Assembly (NCBI RefSeq): GCF_022009635.1
Contig: NZ_CP091716.1
Coordinates: 7,062,501 to 7,126,500, forward strand
Source: Variovorax paradoxus
Lineage (GTDB): Bacteria; Pseudomonadota; Gammaproteobacteria; Burkholderiales; Burkholderiaceae_C
Direction of reading: 5' to 3'
Length of the DNA: 64,000 bases
The notes beneath the pieces were generated by a model that was not told the origin of the DNA, did not search any database, and saw only the letters and a program-made list of their open reading frames with translations. Shown piece after piece: positions 52,714 through 62,649 of this stretch. Position 1 is the first letter of the stretch. Each line of letters opens with the position of its first letter. A program made the translations under genes and the position numbers.

Positions 52714-53700
52714 ATGGGCATGCTGCCACTTCTGCGCCATGCCGCCTCGCGACTGCTCCAGGCCCTGGGCCTGGTGCTGGCGGTGGTGGTGCTCAACTTC
52801 GTGCTGGTGCACGCCGCGCCGGGCGACCCGGTGGAAACGATTGCCGGCGCCAGCGGCGGCATGTCGCCCGAGCTCATGGCGCAGCTGCGCACGCAGTACG
52901 GGCTCGACAAGTCGCTGCCGGTGCAGCTGGCCGTGTACCTGGGCAAGGTGGCGCAGGGCGACCTGGGCTACTCGTACTTCTTCAACCTGCCGGTGACGCA
53001 GATGATCGGCGAGCGCCTGCCGGCCACGCTGCTGCTGGTGCTCAGTTCGGTGCTGCTGGCTTTCTTCGCGGGCACGGCACTGGGGGTGCTGTCGTCGCGC
53101 AAGCCGAACGGATGGCTCTCGCAGTTCATCACCGTGCTGTCGCTGGTGGGCTTCGCGGCGCCGGTGTTCTGGCTGGGGATCATGCTGGTGATCTTGCTGG
53201 CCTCGGTGTTTCCCATCCTGCCGGTGGCGGGCATGCGCTCGATCGACTCGACGGGCGCCGGCGGCTTCGCGGACATGCTCGACGTGGCACAACACCTGGT
53301 GCTGCCCACGCTCACGCTGAGCCTGGTGTACCTGGCGCAATACAGCCGGCTCGCGCGTTCGTCGATGCTCGACGTGCTGGGCTCGGACTTCATCCGCACC
53401 GCGCGCGCCAAGGGCCTGGCCGACCGCGTGGTGCTCTACAAGCATGCGCTGCGCAATGCGCTGCTGCCGGTGGTCACGGTGCTGGGGCTGCAGTTCGGCA
53501 ACGTGCTGGCGGGGGCGATCCTGGTGGAGACGGTGTTCAATTGGCCGGGCCTCGGCCGGCTGGCTTTCGAGTCGGTACTGCGGCGCGACTACCCGACCAT
53601 CCTGGGCGTGCTGCTGTTCTCTTCCATCGTGGTGGTGGTGATGAACCAGCTCACCGACCTGTGCTACCGCTTCATCGACCCACGGATCAAGGCCTCATGA
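52714..53700 (+). CDS. Dipeptide-type ABC transporter permease (DppB-like)
   Basis: 328 residues with six membrane helices. DppB features: an N-terminal helix followed by PGDPVETIAGASGGMSPELM and the EAA loop DFIRTARAKGLADRVVLYKH. Starts 12 bases after the binding protein gene and overlaps the next gene by ATGA. Confidence 0.88.
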   Translation: MGMLPLLRHAASRLLQALGLVLAVVVLNFVLVHAAPGDPVETIAGASGGMSPELMAQLRTQYGLDKSLPVQLAVYLGKVAQGDLGYSYFFNLPVTQMIGERLPATLLLVLSSVLLAFFAGTALGVLSSRKPNGWLSQFITVLSLVGFAAPVFWLGIMLVILLASVFPILPVAGMRSIDSTGAGGFADMLDVAQHLVLPTLTLSLVYLAQYSRLARSSMLDVLGSDFIRTARAKGLADRVVLYKHALRNALLPVVTVLGLQFGNVLAGAILVETVFNWPGLGRLAFESVLRRDYPTILGVLLFSSIVVVVMNQLTDLCYRFIDPRIKAS

Positions 53701-54608
53701 GCAAGGTCATCGCGATGCCCCCTGTTGCTTCCGCTTCCCAACCCGCCGCCAGGCCGCCGGTGCGCGTCGAGCACCCCGGCATGGAGGCGCTGCGCATGTT
53801 CTTGCGCAACCCCGCCGCCATCGCCGGCATGGCGATGCTGTTGATCGTGCTGGCGGTGGCCATCGCCGGGCCGTGGGTCTACCCGGCCGACCCGTTCGAG
53901 ATCAAGGCCGCGCCGCTCACCCCGCCCTTCAGCGAAGACGCCTGGCTCGGCAGCGACTACCTGGGCCGCGACGTGCTCACCGCGCTCATCTACGGCGGCC
54001 GCGCCACGCTGCTGGTGGGCGCGGTGGCCGCGCTGCTGTCGGTGCTGATCGGCATCACGCTCGGCGCCTTCGCCGGCTACTACGGCGGCAAGATCGACGC
54101 CGCGCTGATGAAGCTCACCGAGTTCTTCCAGGTGCTGCCGGCGCTGCTGTTCGCGATGGTGGTGGTCACGCTGTTCTCGCCCACGCTGGTGACGGTGACG
54201 CTGGCCATCGGCATCGTGAGCTGGACCGGCACCGCGCGGCTCACGCGCGCCGAGTTCATGAAGTACCGCGGCCTGGAGTTCGTGCGGGCCGAGCGTGCCA
54301 TCGGCGCGGGCGACGCGCGCATCATCTGGAAGGTGATTCTTCCCAACGCGCTGCCGCCGCTGGTGGTGTCGGCCACGCTGGCCATCGGCGCGGCCATCCT
54401 GTTCGAGGCGGGCCTTTCGTTCCTTGGATTGGGCGATCCCAACCAGATGAGCTGGGGCCTGATGATCGGCTCCAGCCGGCAATACGTGCTGTCCTGCTGG
54501 TGGGCCGTGGCCTTCCCCGGCGCGGCGATCTTCATCACCGTGCTGGCCGTCAGCCTGATTGGCGACGGCCTGAACGACGCCCTCAACCCCAAGCTGAGGG
54601 AAAGATGA
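53697..54608 (+). CDS. Dipeptide-type ABC transporter permease (DppC-like)
   Basis: 303 residues with six membrane helices and DppC features: [20 protein letters not shown] near residue 80 and the EAA loop [20 protein letters not shown]. The start overlaps the previous stop as ATGA (53697-53700). A hairpin repeat separates it from the ATPase genes, so downstream expression may be tuned there. Confidence 0.88.
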   Translation: MSKVIAMPPVASASQPAARPPVRVEHPGMEALRMFLRNPAAIAGMAMLLIVLAVAIAGPWVYPADPFEIKAAPLTPPFSEDAWLGSDYLGRDVLTALIYGGRATLLVGAVAALLSVLIGITLGAFAGYYGGKIDAALMKLTEFFQVLPALLFAMVVVTLFSPTLVTVTLAIGIVSWTGTARLTRAEFMKYRGLEFVRAERAIGAGDARIIWKVILPNALPPLVVSATLAIGAAILFEAGLSFLGLGDPNQMSWGLMIGSSRQYVLSCWWAVAFPGAAIFITVLAVSLIGDGLNDALNPKLRER

Positions 54609-54611
54609 AGC

Positions 54612-54712
54612 ACACCCCCAGGCTTGCCCACTTCGTGTGGCCTCCTACCCCCTTGCAGGGGGCAATACCAGCGGCCCGGCAAAGCCGGTTCCGCGGTATT
54701 CCCGAAAAAGGC
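54612..54712. repeat. Comamonad-type intergenic hairpin repeat
   Basis: Between the second permease and first ATPase gene. One hairpin is CCCCC-TTGCA-GGGGG (54648-54662). A second, nested, runs from AATACC (54664-54669) to GGTATT (54695-54700) with GC-rich inner pairing. It has the look of the REP-like intergenic repeat common in Variovorax and relatives. In mid-operon such repeats usually affect mRNA stability. The family name is from memory; no second copy is in the window. Confidence 0.6.
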
Positions 54713-54758
54713 ACCCACCGGGACGGTCCGGAGATGTGCGTGCGAAAGGTATCTCGAC

Positions 54759-55807
<1,049 letters not shown>

Positions 55808-55811
<4 letters not shown>

Positions 55812-56845
55812 CATTCATCGGCAAGACCGACACCCTGCTGTCGGTGGACGACCTCAAGGTGCACTTTCCGCGCGGCAAGGCTGGCTGGGGTCGCACGCCC
55901 GAGGTGGTGAAGGCGGTGGACGGCGTGTCCTTCGAGATCCGGCGCGGCACGACGCTCGCGGTGGTGGGCGAATCGGGTTCGGGCAAGACCACGACGGCAC
56001 TCGCGGTGATGCGGCTGTCGCCTGTCACGTCGGGCCGCATGCGGCTCGGCGACACCGACCTGGCAGCGCTGCGCGGCGAAGCGCTGCGGCAGGCGCGAAC
56101 CCGCATGCAGATCATTTTCCAGGACCCGTTCTCCTCGCTGAATCCGCGCGAGCGCGCGGGCGCCGCGGTGCGCGCGCCGCTGGACCTGATGCGGGTCGGC
56201 ACGCCCGACGAGCGCACGCGCCGCGTGGCCGAGCTGTTCGAGGCAGTGGGCCTTCGACCCGAGCAGCAGCACCTGTTTCCGCACCAGTTCTCCGGCGGGC
56301 AGCGCCAGCGAATCAATATCGCGCGGGCGCTGGCCACCAACCCGGAACTGGTGGTGTGCGACGAGCCGGTGTCGGCGCTGGACATCGCGATCCGCGCGCA
56401 GATCCTGAACCTGTTGTCGCGGCTGCAGCGCGAGCTGGGGCTGACCTACCTCTTCATCTCGCACGACATGGCGGTGGTGGAGCACATCTGCGACGACATC
56501 GCCGTGATGTACCTCGGCCAGATCGTCGAGCGCGCGCCTCGGCGCAGCTTCTTCGCGCGGCCCCTGCATCCTTACAGCGTGGCGCTGATGTCGGCGGTAC
56601 CCACCGTGAGCGGCGGGCGCCGACGCGCGGCCCACCGCATCAAGCTGAGCGGCGATCCGCCAAGCCCGATCGACCCACCCGCCGGCTGCCGCTTTGCAGG
56701 CCGCTGCCCGGTGGCGGAGCCGGCCTGCGCGGCCGAGCTGCCGCCGCTGCGCGAAGTCGCCCCCGATCATTGGGTACGCTGCAGGCGCGTCGACGTCGTC
56801 GACGGACTGCCGCACCCGCCTCTTTCGATTCCAGAGTTGCCATGA
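55808..56845 (+). CDS. Dipeptide-type ABC transporter ATPase (DppF-like)
   Basis: 345 residues. Walker A VGESGSGKTT, Q-loop FQDPFSSLNPRE, signature FSGGQRQRINIARAL, Walker B LVVCDEPVSALDI, switch FISHDMA. C-terminal cluster CRFAGRCPVAEPAC. It pairs with the preceding ATPase to drive the two permeases. Overlaps the amidohydrolase start by ATGA. Confidence 0.9.
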
Positions 56846-58518
56846 GCCAGACAAACACCACCATCTACGCCGCGCGCAAGATCATCACCATGAACCCCAT
56901 GCAGCCGCACGCCACCCACGTGGCGGTGCGCGACGGCCGTGTGCTGGCTGTCGGCTCGCTCGCGGACATGCAGGCCTGGGGCACCGCCACGCTCGACGAG
57001 CGATTCGCCGCCAAGGTGCTGATGCCCGGCCTCGTCGAAGGCCACTGCCACCTCAAGGAAGGCAGCATGTGGGACTGGACGTACCTTGGCTGGTTCGACC
57101 GCCGCGATCCCGCAGGCAAGGTGTGGAGCGGCCTGCGTTCGATGGACGAGGTGGTCTCGCGCCTGACGGAAGTGGCCGCGAAGATGACGGCCGACGGCGT
57201 GCCCGACACCGAGCCGCTGGTTGCCTGGGGCTTCGATCCCATCTACTTCGGCGGCGAGCGCATGACGGTGCACCATGTCGACCGCGCGAGCGCCACGCGG
57301 CCCATCGTCATCGGCCATGCCAACGGCCACCTGATGAACGTCAACAGCGCGATGCTGCGCATTGCCGAGATCACGCGCGACAATGAGGTCGAGGGTGTGG
57401 TCAAGTTCGCCGAAGGCCCGGACGAAGGCGAACCCACCGGCGAGCTGCAGGAGCCGGCCGCCATGTTCCTCGTGCTGCGCAAGATCGGCAACGCCGGCCT
57501 GCTCGCGCCGATGACCGAGGCCGGCGTGCGCTCGTTCGCGAAGTTGGCCTGCCTGCAGGGCGTGACCACTGCAACCGACCTGGTCAACAAGCTCACCGAA
57601 GAAGACTGCGGTGTGCTCGAGAAAGTGACGCAGGACGACGGCTTTGCCGTGCGCATCCTGCCCGCGTTCCAGGCCTTCCACGGCACGCACGGCGCCGCAC
57701 AGGGCGCGGAGCATGTGAAGGGGCTGATGCCCCGCAACACCGACCGCCTGCGCTACGGCCTGGTGAAGATGATGCTCGACGGCTCGATCCAGGGCTTCTC
57801 GGCCCGGCTGCGCTGGCCGGGGCATTTCAACGGCGCGCCCAACGGCATCTGGGTGACGGCGCCCGCGCAGTACGAGGCCGACTTCGAGACCTACCACCGC
57901 GCTGGCCTTACCATCCACACGCACACCAACGGCGACGAGGCCAGCGAAGTGGCCATCGACGCCATCGGCCGCGTGCTCACGCGCGCGCCGCGCCCCGACC
58001 ACCGCCACACGCTGCAGCACGGCCAGATGATCGACGCGCCGCTGTTCCGCCGCATGGCGTCGCTGGGCCTGTGCGCCAACCTGTTCGCCAACCACATCTG
58101 GTACTGGGGCGACCAGCACTACGAGATGACCATGGGCCCCGACCGCGCCAACCGGCTCGACGCCTGCGGCAGCGCATTGGCCGCGGGCGTGCCGCTGGCC
58201 ATTCACTCCGATGCCCCGGTGACGCCGCTGGGCCCGCTGTTCACCGCCTGGTGCGCCGTGAACCGCATCACGCCCAAAGGCCGCCTGCTCGGCGAGGCCG
58301 AGCGCATCAGCGTGCCGCAGGCGCTGCGCGCCATCACGCTCGGCGCGGCCTGGACGCTCAAGCTCGACGGCGAAATCGGCAGCATCGAATGCGGCAAGCG
58401 CGCCGACTTCTGCGTGCTGGAAGACGATCCGCTCGAGATGGACCCGATGGCGCTGAAAGACGCGCGCGTGTGGGGCACCGTGCTGTCGGGCCGCGTGTTC
58501 GAGGCGCAGCGGGGCTGA
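56842..58518 (+). CDS. Metal-dependent amidohydrolase (YtcJ/NfdA-like)
   Basis: 558 residues, amidohydrolase-3 family. The first metal motif appears as VEGHCHLKEG (H-x-H), later IHTHTNGDEAS, HTLQHGQMID and the catalytic Asp in HSDAPVTPLGP. The enzyme probably cleaves an amide or similar bond in the compound imported by the upstream transporter. The start ATG overlaps the ATPase stop. An in-frame opening reaching back to 55732 is not real: it lies wholly inside the ATPase gene. Confidence 0.85.
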   Translation: MSQTNTTIYAARKIITMNPMQPHATHVAVRDGRVLAVGSLADMQAWGTATLDERFAAKVLMPGLVEGHCHLKEGSMWDWTYLGWFDRRDPAGKVWSGLRSMDEVVSRLTEVAAKMTADGVPDTEPLVAWGFDPIYFGGERMTVHHVDRASATRPIVIGHANGHLMNVNSAMLRIAEITRDNEVEGVVKFAEGPDEGEPTGELQEPAAMFLVLRKIGNAGLLAPMTEAGVRSFAKLACLQGVTTATDLVNKLTEEDCGVLEKVTQDDGFAVRILPAFQAFHGTHGAAQGAEHVKGLMPRNTDRLRYGLVKMMLDGSIQGFSARLRWPGHFNGAPNGIWVTAPAQYEADFETYHRAGLTIHTHTNGDEASEVAIDAIGRVLTRAPRPDHRHTLQHGQMIDAPLFRRMASLGLCANLFANHIWYWGDQHYEMTMGPDRANRLDACGSALAAGVPLAIHSDAPVTPLGPLFTAWCAVNRITPKGRLLGEAERISVPQALRAITLGAAWTLKLDGEIGSIECGKRADFCVLEDDPLEMDPMALKDARVWGTVLSGRVFEAQRG

Positions 58519-58525
58519 AGACCGC

Positions 58526-59497
58526 GTGACCACGACACCCAAGAGGAAACGCCTGCCGCTCACCGTCATCGGCGGCTTCCTGGGCGCGGGCAAGACCACG
58601 CTGCTCAACCGCTGGCTGCGCGAGGCGAACGGGCTGCGCATGGCGGTGCTGGTGAACGATTTCGGCGCGCTCAACATCGACGCCGACCTCATCGCCGCCA
58701 CGCACGGCGACACCATGGCGCTGACCAACGGCTGTGTCTGCTGCCAGATCGGCGACGACCTGGGCCGCGCGCTGGTGGAAGTGATCGAGGCGAAGACGCC
58801 GTTCGACGCGGTGGTGATCGAGGCCAGCGGCGTGTCGGACCCCTGGCGCATCGCGCAGATCGGCATGGCCGCGCCGGAGCTGAGCCTGGAGGGCGTGATC
58901 GTGCTGGTCGATGCGAGCGCGGCGGCACGACAAGCGCACGACCCGCTGCTGGCGGACACGCTGGCACGGCAGGTGAAATCGGCCGACCTCGTGGTGGTGA
59001 ACAAGGCGGACATCGCATCCGCCGAAGCGCTGGCCGGCGCCCATGCCTGGGTCGAGGCGACCGCGCCGGGCACGCCGCGCATCGGGACCGTGGAATCGGC
59101 CGTACCGCTGGCGCTGCTGTCGGGGTTGCCGCATGCGGAGGGCGCCTTGCCGCATGCCTGCGGGCCCGACTGCCATGACCATCATCACGACCATGGCGCA
59201 CCCGATCACGGCGGCGTGTTCCAGACATGGAACGCACGACCCGACGCGGTGATTCCCGCCGCCATGCTGCGCGCCTGGCTGCGAGAGATGCCGCCCGGCG
59301 TGCTGCGCCTGAAGGGCCTTGTGCGCACCGGCCGCGGCGACGCGGGCGACGAGTGGTCGGAGCTGCAGTTCGCCGGCCGCCACGGCACGCTGCGCAAGGC
59401 TGCGGCGCCGGCCGGCGAAGCGCGCGCGGGCGTCGTCGCCATCGGCCTGCGCGGGCAGCTGCCTGAAGAAGCGCTGAAGGCTTTCTTCACGCCCTGA
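58526..59497 (+). CDS. CobW/COG0523-family GTPase (metallochaperone)
   Basis: 323 residues with a GTG start. Walker A GGFLGAGKTTLLNR, the CxCC motif in TNGCVCCQIGDDL, and NKAD for guanine binding. A His-rich stretch (CGPDCHDHHHDHG, about residues 210-225) suits zinc or another metal. It lies 7 bases after the amidohydrolase gene, so it may load metal into that enzyme; other COG0523 proteins do this for nitrile hydratase and similar partners. Confidence 0.85.
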   Translation: MTTTPKRKRLPLTVIGGFLGAGKTTLLNRWLREANGLRMAVLVNDFGALNIDADLIAATHGDTMALTNGCVCCQIGDDLGRALVEVIEAKTPFDAVVIEASGVSDPWRIAQIGMAAPELSLEGVIVLVDASAAARQAHDPLLADTLARQVKSADLVVVNKADIASAEALAGAHAWVEATAPGTPRIGTVESAVPLALLSGLPHAEGALPHACGPDCHDHHHDHGAPDHGGVFQTWNARPDAVIPAAMLRAWLREMPPGVLRLKGLVRTGRGDAGDEWSELQFAGRHGTLRKAAAPAGEARAGVVAIGLRGQLPEEALKAFFTP

Positions 59498-59560
59498 GCC
59501 GAGTCATGTTGCAATCGCAGGCTTGTTCTTCTTCATCAAAGCACAGGCAGCGGCAGACGC

Positions 59561-60031
59561 ATGACGACGACCTCTTCTTCTCTCCTGATCCGTCCTCCGG
59601 TGGCGCAAGACTACGCGGCGTGGAGGCCGCTCTGGGACGGCTACAACGCCTTCTACGGACGCGAGGGGCCGACGGCCCTGCCCGATGAGATCACGCAGGT
59701 GACGTGGCGGCGCTTCTTCGATGCCTACGAGCCGGTGCATGCATTGGTTGCGGAACGTGACGGGCAACTCGTCGGCCTGACGCACTACCTTTTTCATCGC
59801 AGCACCAACCGCATCGAGCCGACCTGCTATCTGCAGGACCTGTTCACGCTGCCTTCGGAGCGCGGCCGGGGCGTCGGCCGCCAGTTGATCCACGGCGTCT
59901 ACGAGCGCGCGAAGCAGGCGGGCGGCCATCGGGTGTACTGGCAGACGCATGTGACGAACACGGCCGGGCGCACGCTGTACGACAAGGTCGCGTCGCACGA
60001 CGGGTTCATCGTCTACGGCACGCTGGTCTAG
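59561..60031 (+). CDS. GNAT family acetyltransferase
   Basis: 156 residues. The acetyl-CoA loop is LPSERGRGVGRQLIHGVYE (R-G-x-G pattern), followed by the usual NTAGRTLYDKVASHDGF end. The substrate cannot be inferred. It follows the CobW gene by 63 bases and could be on the same transcript. Confidence 0.8.
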   Translation: MTTTSSSLLIRPPVAQDYAAWRPLWDGYNAFYGREGPTALPDEITQVTWRRFFDAYEPVHALVAERDGQLVGLTHYLFHRSTNRIEPTCYLQDLFTLPSERGRGVGRQLIHGVYERAKQAGGHRVYWQTHVTNTAGRTLYDKVASHDGFIVYGTLV

Positions 60032-60042
60032 TTCCAGCCGCT

Positions 60043-60390
60043 CTAGTACTTGATCGTCACGCCGGCTTTCACGCCGTTGTTGGCCTTGCCGTCCGACGAC
60101 ACGCCGCCGGTGAGCGACACGTTGCCACCTGTGCTCGCGCCCAGCGAGTAGGTCGGCCGGGGCGTGGAGGTGTCGGTGCCGATATAAGCGCCGCTACCGT
60201 CGCGCCGTTCGACGCCCACGGTCGCCCCTGTCGTGTAGGCCGATGTTTCGGTGGGGTTGACGTTGGGCGCCACGTACACGGTGCCCTTGTCGTCGCTGTC
60301 CACGGGCAGCTTCACGGGTTCGGCGACAGCCGAAGCGACTGCGCAGTACGCGGCCACGCCCAGGCACGCGAGGATCGGTTTGCTCATCAT
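60043..60390 (-). CDS. Small exported protein, Thr/Gly-rich
   Basis: 115 residues. Signal peptide (cut near AVAEP, residue 24), then a Thr/Gly/Ser-rich mature part with alternating short repeats (TTGATVGVERRDGSGAYIG; STGGNVSLTGGVSSDGKANN), looking like beta-strands. The start is Met at 60390 or 60387. Function unknown; it may sit in the periplasm or outer membrane. Convergent with the acetyltransferase gene. Confidence 0.55.
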   Translation of the reverse strand: MMSKPILACLGVAAYCAVASAVAEPVKLPVDSDDKGTVYVAPNVNPTETSAYTTGATVGVERRDGSGAYIGTDTSTPRPTYSLGASTGGNVSLTGGVSSDGKANNGVKAGVTIKY

Positions 60391-60471
60391 GCGCGCATGC
60401 TCGCTTGCGGCGCTCCTGCGGTCTGTAGGACGGAAGGAAGCGCGCCGGCCGGAGATGTCGGCGCGTGTTTT

Positions 60472-60957
60472 TCAGGCCCAGCCGTGGTTGAACAGGAAGA
60501 ACGCGGCCATCACCCACAGCAGCAGCGCGAGATGCGTGTGCTGCAAGCTCTCCTGGCGAATCCAGTAGGCGAACCACAGGCCGCCGAGATGCATCGCGAA
60601 CAGCAAGCCCGCGAAGGCGCTGAGGCCCGCGTTCAGCCAGGGAAGCGCCGCATCGATACCGCCGCCGAAGAGCAGCGTGCCGCTGCCGATCCAGAACGCG
60701 GCCGCGCCCGCCAGTTGCAGCGCCAGCACCACCAGCAGCGCCGCGCGATGCAGCGCTGGCGAACGCATCCTGCGCGTCAGCAAGGGCGTATCGACCGCGG
60801 GCTCGGTGAGCAGCGGTGCCATCGACATGGTGCCGCCCACTGCGCCGGCCGATCCCGCGAAGCCGCGCCAGTTGTTGATCACCGCGATGGAGAGCCACAG
60901 CGTCATGCCGAGCGCGTGCAGAGACTGGAAGAGCCAGATGGAGGTGGGGAGATTCAT
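60472..60957 (-). CDS. DUF2165-type small integral membrane protein
   Basis: 161 residues with four membrane helices (about 8-25, 70-88, 100-118, 137-155). The motif RRMRSPALHRAALLVVLALQ matches DUF2165 proteins, whose role is not known. I chose the ATG at 60957 over a TTG at 60984. A 7-4-7 palindrome lies just upstream in the divergent gap. Confidence 0.65.
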   Translation of the reverse strand: MNLPTSIWLFQSLHALGMTLWLSIAVINNWRGFAGSAGAVGGTMSMAPLLTEPAVDTPLLTRRMRSPALHRAALLVVLALQLAGAAAFWIGSGTLLFGGGIDAALPWLNAGLSAFAGLLFAMHLGGLWFAYWIRQESLQHTHLALLLWVMAAFFLFNHGWA

Positions 60958-60980
60958 CGGGGAAGCCTGCGGCTTTAATT

Positions 60981-60998
60981 TCAAAGACTATTCTTTGA
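60981..60998. promoter_or_regulatory. Palindromic operator in a divergent gap
   Basis: TCAAAGA-CTAT-TCTTTGA, a perfect 7-4-7 inverted repeat in the 71-bp gap between the divergent DUF2165 and TPR genes. Spacing and AT content suit a MarR- or TetR-type dimer controlling both. No regulator gene is adjacent. Confidence 0.5.
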
Positions 60999-61028
60999 TA
61001 ATAAGCCACACGAGAAGGACGCACGCCG

Positions 61029-61400
61029 ATGAATCCGCAGAAAACCACCCCGCCCGGCCCTTCACCCGAAACACTGGAACGCATGCTGGCGGCCGGCCGC
61101 GACAGCGCCCTGCTGCGCATGAGCCTGGCACTGGCCTACCACCGGCGGCAAGACCCGCAGACCGCGCTGGCGCATGCCGGCAAGGCCATCGAACTCGACC
61201 CGGACTTCACTGCGGCCCACCGGCTGCAAGGTCTGATCGCGTTGGACCTGGGCGACAACGCGAAGGCCGAAGCGGCATTCGAGAAGGCGCTCGAGGTGGC
61301 GCAACGCCGTGGCGAGCTTCAGCTGGTGAAGGAGCTGAGCGTGCGCCTGCGCCGGCTGCGCCCCAAGGCGCCGCCCGCTACAGCTCGCTCAGCGGAATGA
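61029..61400 (+). CDS. Small TPR-repeat protein
   Basis: 123 residues with two to three TPR motifs: LLRMSLALAYHRRQDPQTAL, GKAIELDPDFTAAHRLQGLI and KAEAAFEKALEVAQRRGELQ. Cytoplasmic. Function unknown. The end overlaps the convergent phospholipase D remnant by 23 bases. Confidence 0.7.
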   Translation: MNPQKTTPPGPSPETLERMLAAGRDSALLRMSLALAYHRRQDPQTALAHAGKAIELDPDFTAAHRLQGLIALDLGDNAKAEAAFEKALEVAQRRGELQLVKELSVRLRRLRPKAPPATARSAE

Positions 61401-61835
61401 ACGGCGCGACCAGCCGCAGCTTGAAGCGTTGCCATGCGGTGGTCTCGGGCGGCACGTCGTAGACCGTTTCCTTGCCGTTGTCGTCTTCCTCGACCCACTC
61501 GACGTTCCGCCCGGATGCATCGAGCCGCAGACGGTAGGTGCTGCCCGCGTCCGCGAAGCTCTCCAGCTGCAGCGCCATTTCGGGGCTGTCGATGATCAGG
61601 CCCAGTTCGGTGTTGAGCCGGGCCGAACGCGGGTCGAGGTTCATCGAGCCGAGGAACACCTGCTTGTGGTCCACGATGCCGTTCTTCATGTGAAGCGCGC
61701 CCGTGCGATGGCCGAAGATGCCCAGCTTGCCGCGCTTCACGCTCAGCGTCGGGCTCAGCTCGTAGATGGTCACGCCGGCCTTGAGCAGGTCATGGATGTG
61801 CGGCCAGTAGCCCAGGTACACCCAGGCGTCATGTA
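61378..61835 (-). pseudogene. Truncated phospholipase D/cardiolipin synthase-like gene, 3' part only
   Basis: About 150 codons encode the last third of a ClsC-type protein: YLGYWPHIHDLLKAGVTIYE, then the second HKD motif in LHMKNGIVDHKQVFLGSMNL and NTELGLIIDSPEMALQLE. The first HKD motif and N-terminus are missing. Reading upstream, the frame runs into unrelated sequence near 61835 and a stop at 61852-61854. An integrative element lies on that side, so its insertion probably removed the front. Confidence 0.75.
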
Positions 61836-62277
61836 TGGCGACCCCTTTTGTTCATCTCCTCTGACATTCGCTGTCCGTGTTCATGAACAAACCGAGCACC
61901 GGTAAACGGCAGAGAACCTGAGGAAGCGCCATCACCTCACCCCGGTCGAGCACCGCGAGCGCGACCCGGTGCCGCACTTGACGATGGCCAGGCGGGCCCC
62001 CGCTGTCGCTGCACGGTGGTGCGCACCATCAGCGGTGCCTGCCGAGTAATCAACTTGCAGGCTCACAGAGCTGTAGTGAACTACATCGAGCGGCATCGCC
62101 TCGACGCCCTCAGAGCCATGGCGCCGTAGTCGAAGAATGCAGTGGTACTCGAGCCGACAAGGGCCGAAGACACCTTCTTAATCTGTAGCGAAGCCCAATA
62201 ACTGCTCCAGATCGGCCCTCGCCCGAACCCGCGCGACCGCAAGCAACGTCACAAACCCACCTGTTTCATACATACAA
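61836..62277. other. Non-coding stretch with element debris
   Basis: No intact gene. A good ribosome site and ATG on the minus strand (GAGGAG, ATGAACAAAAGG near 61856) open only eight codons. On the plus strand a fragment near 62035-62130 reads RVINLQAHRAVVNYIERHRL and then stops, looking like the end of a lost gene. The palindrome TGTTCATGAACA lies at about 61878. I read this as the decayed edge of the integrative element. Confidence 0.4.
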
Positions 62278-62320
62278 CGTTTTTGATCAAAATCGTTTTT
62301 ATGTCGTTTTAGCAAAAACG
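62278..62320. repeat. Cluster of CGTTTT repeats and palindromes, possible attachment site
   Basis: CGTTTTT starts at 62278, recurs at 62294 and, as CGTTTT, at 62305; the last faces AAAACG (62315-62320) across AGCA. Between the first two is the perfect palindrome TTTTGATCAAAA (about 62281-62292). Repeated short arms around a small core, about 330 bases before a tyrosine recombinase gene, suit a recombinase binding or attachment site. AT content is far above the window average. Confidence 0.45.
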
Positions 62321-62344
62321 CAACGCTGGAATGATGGTAGAGGA

Positions 62345-62363
62345 GTCCCGCAACGGGCGGGAC
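62345..62363. repeat. GC-rich hairpin upstream of the recombinase
   Basis: GTCCCGC-AACGG-GCGGGAC, a perfect 7-bp stem with five-base loop. No T-run follows, so it is more likely a leader structure or a recombinase or regulator site than a terminator. Confidence 0.4.
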
Positions 62364-62384
62364 GTTACAAGAAGGAGCTTGGAC

Positions 62385-62633
62385 ATGAGTGACGTCCTTT
62401 CAGTGTTTTGTTCGCGTCCGAGGCGCCAGGGATCCGCTGCGCGCTTGCCGACCTCGATTCATCCGTATACCGGCAGCCTTCAAGACACGCGGGCCCCTCG
62501 AAGCCCGAGCACCCCTTGGCGCCTACCAATACTCTCCGTGTCATACGGGACAGGTAGGGACCCGTCGAAGTACCGCAGCCGCCGGAGCCTTTTTCCGGGA
62601 CGTGCTGCTGCATCTGCTCGCAAGGCAATCTGA
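62385..62633 (+). CDS. Doubtful small ORF upstream of the recombinase
   Basis: 82 residues starting MSDVLSVFCSRPRRQG after a strong AAGGAG site 8 bases upstream of the ATG. Composition is rich in Arg, Ser and Pro and not clearly protein-like, so the ribosome site is the only support. It could be a leader peptide of the integrase operon. It ends 16 bases before the recombinase start. Confidence 0.25.
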   Translation: MSDVLSVFCSRPRRQGSAARLPTSIHPYTGSLQDTRAPRSPSTPWRLPILSVSYGTGRDPSKYRSRRSLFPGRAAASARKAI

Positions 62634-62649
62634 GCAGTCGGGCCGTCAG

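Noticed and set aside
51609..54608. Plus-strand open frame of 999 codons spanning the binding protein and first permease
   Set aside because: Only its last 303 codons are real (second permease, from 53697). The rest is an out-of-frame reading of two identified genes.
56767..59082. Minus-strand open frame of 771 codons opposite the amidohydrolase and GTPase genes
   Set aside because: Same reasoning: shadow of two genes with intact catalytic motifs.
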